Assembly (NCBI GenBank): GCA_040905145.1
Contig: JBBDSC010000086.1
Span: forward strand, 1-7,862
From: DATGMS01 sp040905145
GTDB lineage: Bacteria; Bacteroidota; Bacteroidia; Cytophagales; Cyclobacteriaceae
DNA: 7,862 nucleotides
Direction: 5' to 3'
Shown here: piece by piece, positions 7,701-7,862 of the stretch
How positions within the stretch are numbered: position 1 is the stretch's first letter
Layout: every line of letters begins with the position of its first letter
Notes under the pieces: generated by a model
The model's input: only the letters and a program-made list of their open reading frames with translations
Told to the model about the DNA's origin: nothing
Databases searched by the model: none
Made by a program: the position numbers and the translations under genes

Positions 7701-7862
7701 AAACCGTAATGTCCTCTGCCTTTTCTACTATGGATACCGAGGTGTTCTTACCGGGTTTCTTCACATGAATGTTAAAATCCACCTGCTTGAAGCTTAGGTT
7801 GGTCTGTTTTGCCAAGCTCATAAGCACATTATAGAGGGAATTGTTGTTCGAAGTTACCCCTA
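4744..7862 (-). CDS. SusC/RagA-family TonB-dependent outer-membrane transporter, N-terminus cut off
   Basis: The frame is open from the right edge to the TAA at 4744, about 1038 codons. The GTG at 7827 is not the true start, because codons upstream of it remain open and fit the protein (SNNNSLYNVLMSLAKQTNLS). Numbering from that GTG, residues 1-24 resemble the second half of an STN domain. Residues 40-118 form a carboxypeptidase-regulatory-like beta domain (VSGTVTDENGEPIPGATVLI). LEEVVVIGYG (117-126) precedes the plug, which has the family signature DVESFTVLKDASAAAVYGAR (212-231) and then NGVIIITTKKGK. The remainder is the 22-strand barrel ending in Phe. A late segment with DNDGDGKEDD followed by NIFIGKSLGQIYTY is normal for SusC proteins. 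With the SusD-like partner directly downstream it would import an oligosaccharide using TonB energy. An STN domain in this family often signals to an anti-sigma factor, so regulation by an ECF sigma pair outside the window is possible. The signal peptide and promoter lie beyond the edge. Confidence 0.96.
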   Translation of the reverse strand, partial: GVTSNNNSLYNVLMSLAKQTNLSFKQVDFNIHVKKPGKNTSVSIVEKAEDITVSGTVTDENGEPIPGATVLIKGKDSGTVTDLNGEFNIEVEEGAVLLISFIGYETQQIEIGNQTEFSITLLEDQTSLEEVVVIGYGEATKNDVTGSIATANLEELRKVPVNNILETVKGSVPGLTVGGTSRPGQVAGLQVRGQNSINADNSPLIVVDNVIYYGSLGDIANEDVESFTVLKDASAAAVYGARSANGVIIITTKKGKGIDGNPQFTANVSYSAVNELEPQRVYDAEGYIKRMLDIRELGGLEADPANVADYFVSAIERENYMATPDHRPTVEDPYSLIRQNGFNKKASFSVANSTEKSSYFISTSITDMKGVIIEDAFKNYTGRINISNDFTDWLNVSVNSMYSFRDYSGTPPNQSATIGISPYADLWNEDGSFVRFPQSTTSYSHPYSWISTSDRDHRNNLSAVVRTTIKVPWVDGLTFNSTYSKSLRWNETSRFNDRNTRDGDLRGAAFGTRAYSRSNNLLFDNQLNYKHLFADKHKVDVTLLYSWEERSWESLSAYAEQFDNDVLLDYGLGNGLVQNVNTGGGQAGSIGQMGRAVYTYDQKYVITGTVRRDGFSAFSKNNKWGVFPSVAVLWNISSENFMKNVNLIDDLGIRASYGKNGNQSIAPYSTLARVGTGKYLYEGDPSYVMTQAISSFATNDLGWEETTGFNVGINFAVLDNRLSGTIDAYKSNTTDQLFSLSLPFITGGSTIRSNLGDIENKGIEIGLNSINIQKNNFRWTSDFVFSKNRNKVITIFGEDNDGDGKEDDLIADNIFIGKSLGQIYTYKVIGMWQQEDVDNGTIFDGMNPGTYKLEDLPDEIGEYDGKITSTNDRQHIGNSNANFRWSLNNNFVYKDFSLMVYLYSVWGGNGWYLSGANQPENDAYPYREDINKAVYDYWAFDNTDGIFPRPDSQSKAAVRGVQYFDRSFVKLQKIMLGYDATKWVKSSFIKGLNLSISGDNIFTHAPHWIGLDPETNQGVRDSAVPSLQSFIFSAAVKF

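Overview
The window looks like part of a polysaccharide or sugar-utilisation locus from a member of the Bacteroidota. The support is an adjacent SusC/SusD-type outer-membrane pair, a lipoprotein signal on SusD with acidic residues just after the lipidated cysteine, and AT-rich start regions with little Shine-Dalgarno sequence. All recognisable genes lie on the minus strand, so transcription runs from the right edge to the left edge. I cannot name the genus from this sequence.

Right part (about 3022-7862): a SusC-like TonB-dependent transporter, cut by the window edge at its N-terminus, is followed after 12 bases by a complete SusD-like surface lipoprotein. Together they would capture an oligosaccharide and bring it across the outer membrane. 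The visible N-terminus of SusC reads like the second half of an STN domain. If so, the transporter may also signal to an anti-sigma/sigma pair outside the window.

Middle (about 1802-3021): three remnants sit in tandem. They are the C-terminal third of an RraA-like protein, the N-terminal third of an enolase-superfamily (mandelate racemase/muconate lactonizing type) sugar-acid dehydratase, and the N-terminal 40% of a short-chain dehydrogenase/reductase. None keeps a complete active site. Gene order and close spacing still look like an operon for oxidative breakdown of a sugar, with dehydrogenase, acid dehydratase and an aldolase-like step. Between SusD and the first remnant are an 11-bp perfect inverted repeat and about 150 bases that I cannot assign.

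Left part (1-1805): an apparently intact 527-residue SSS-family sodium/solute symporter, then the start of a lipoprotein related to L-rhamnose mutarotase (RhaM), cut by the left edge. Mutarotase, dehydrogenase, enolase-superfamily dehydratase and permease together recall the non-phosphorylated L-fucose/L-rhamnose route. That substrate assignment is inference.

Overall the transport genes look intact at both ends while the catabolic genes between them are reduced to pieces. This is either real decay by several deletions or a collapsed assembly. I see no CRISPR array, RNA gene, recognisable transposase or clearly novel system.
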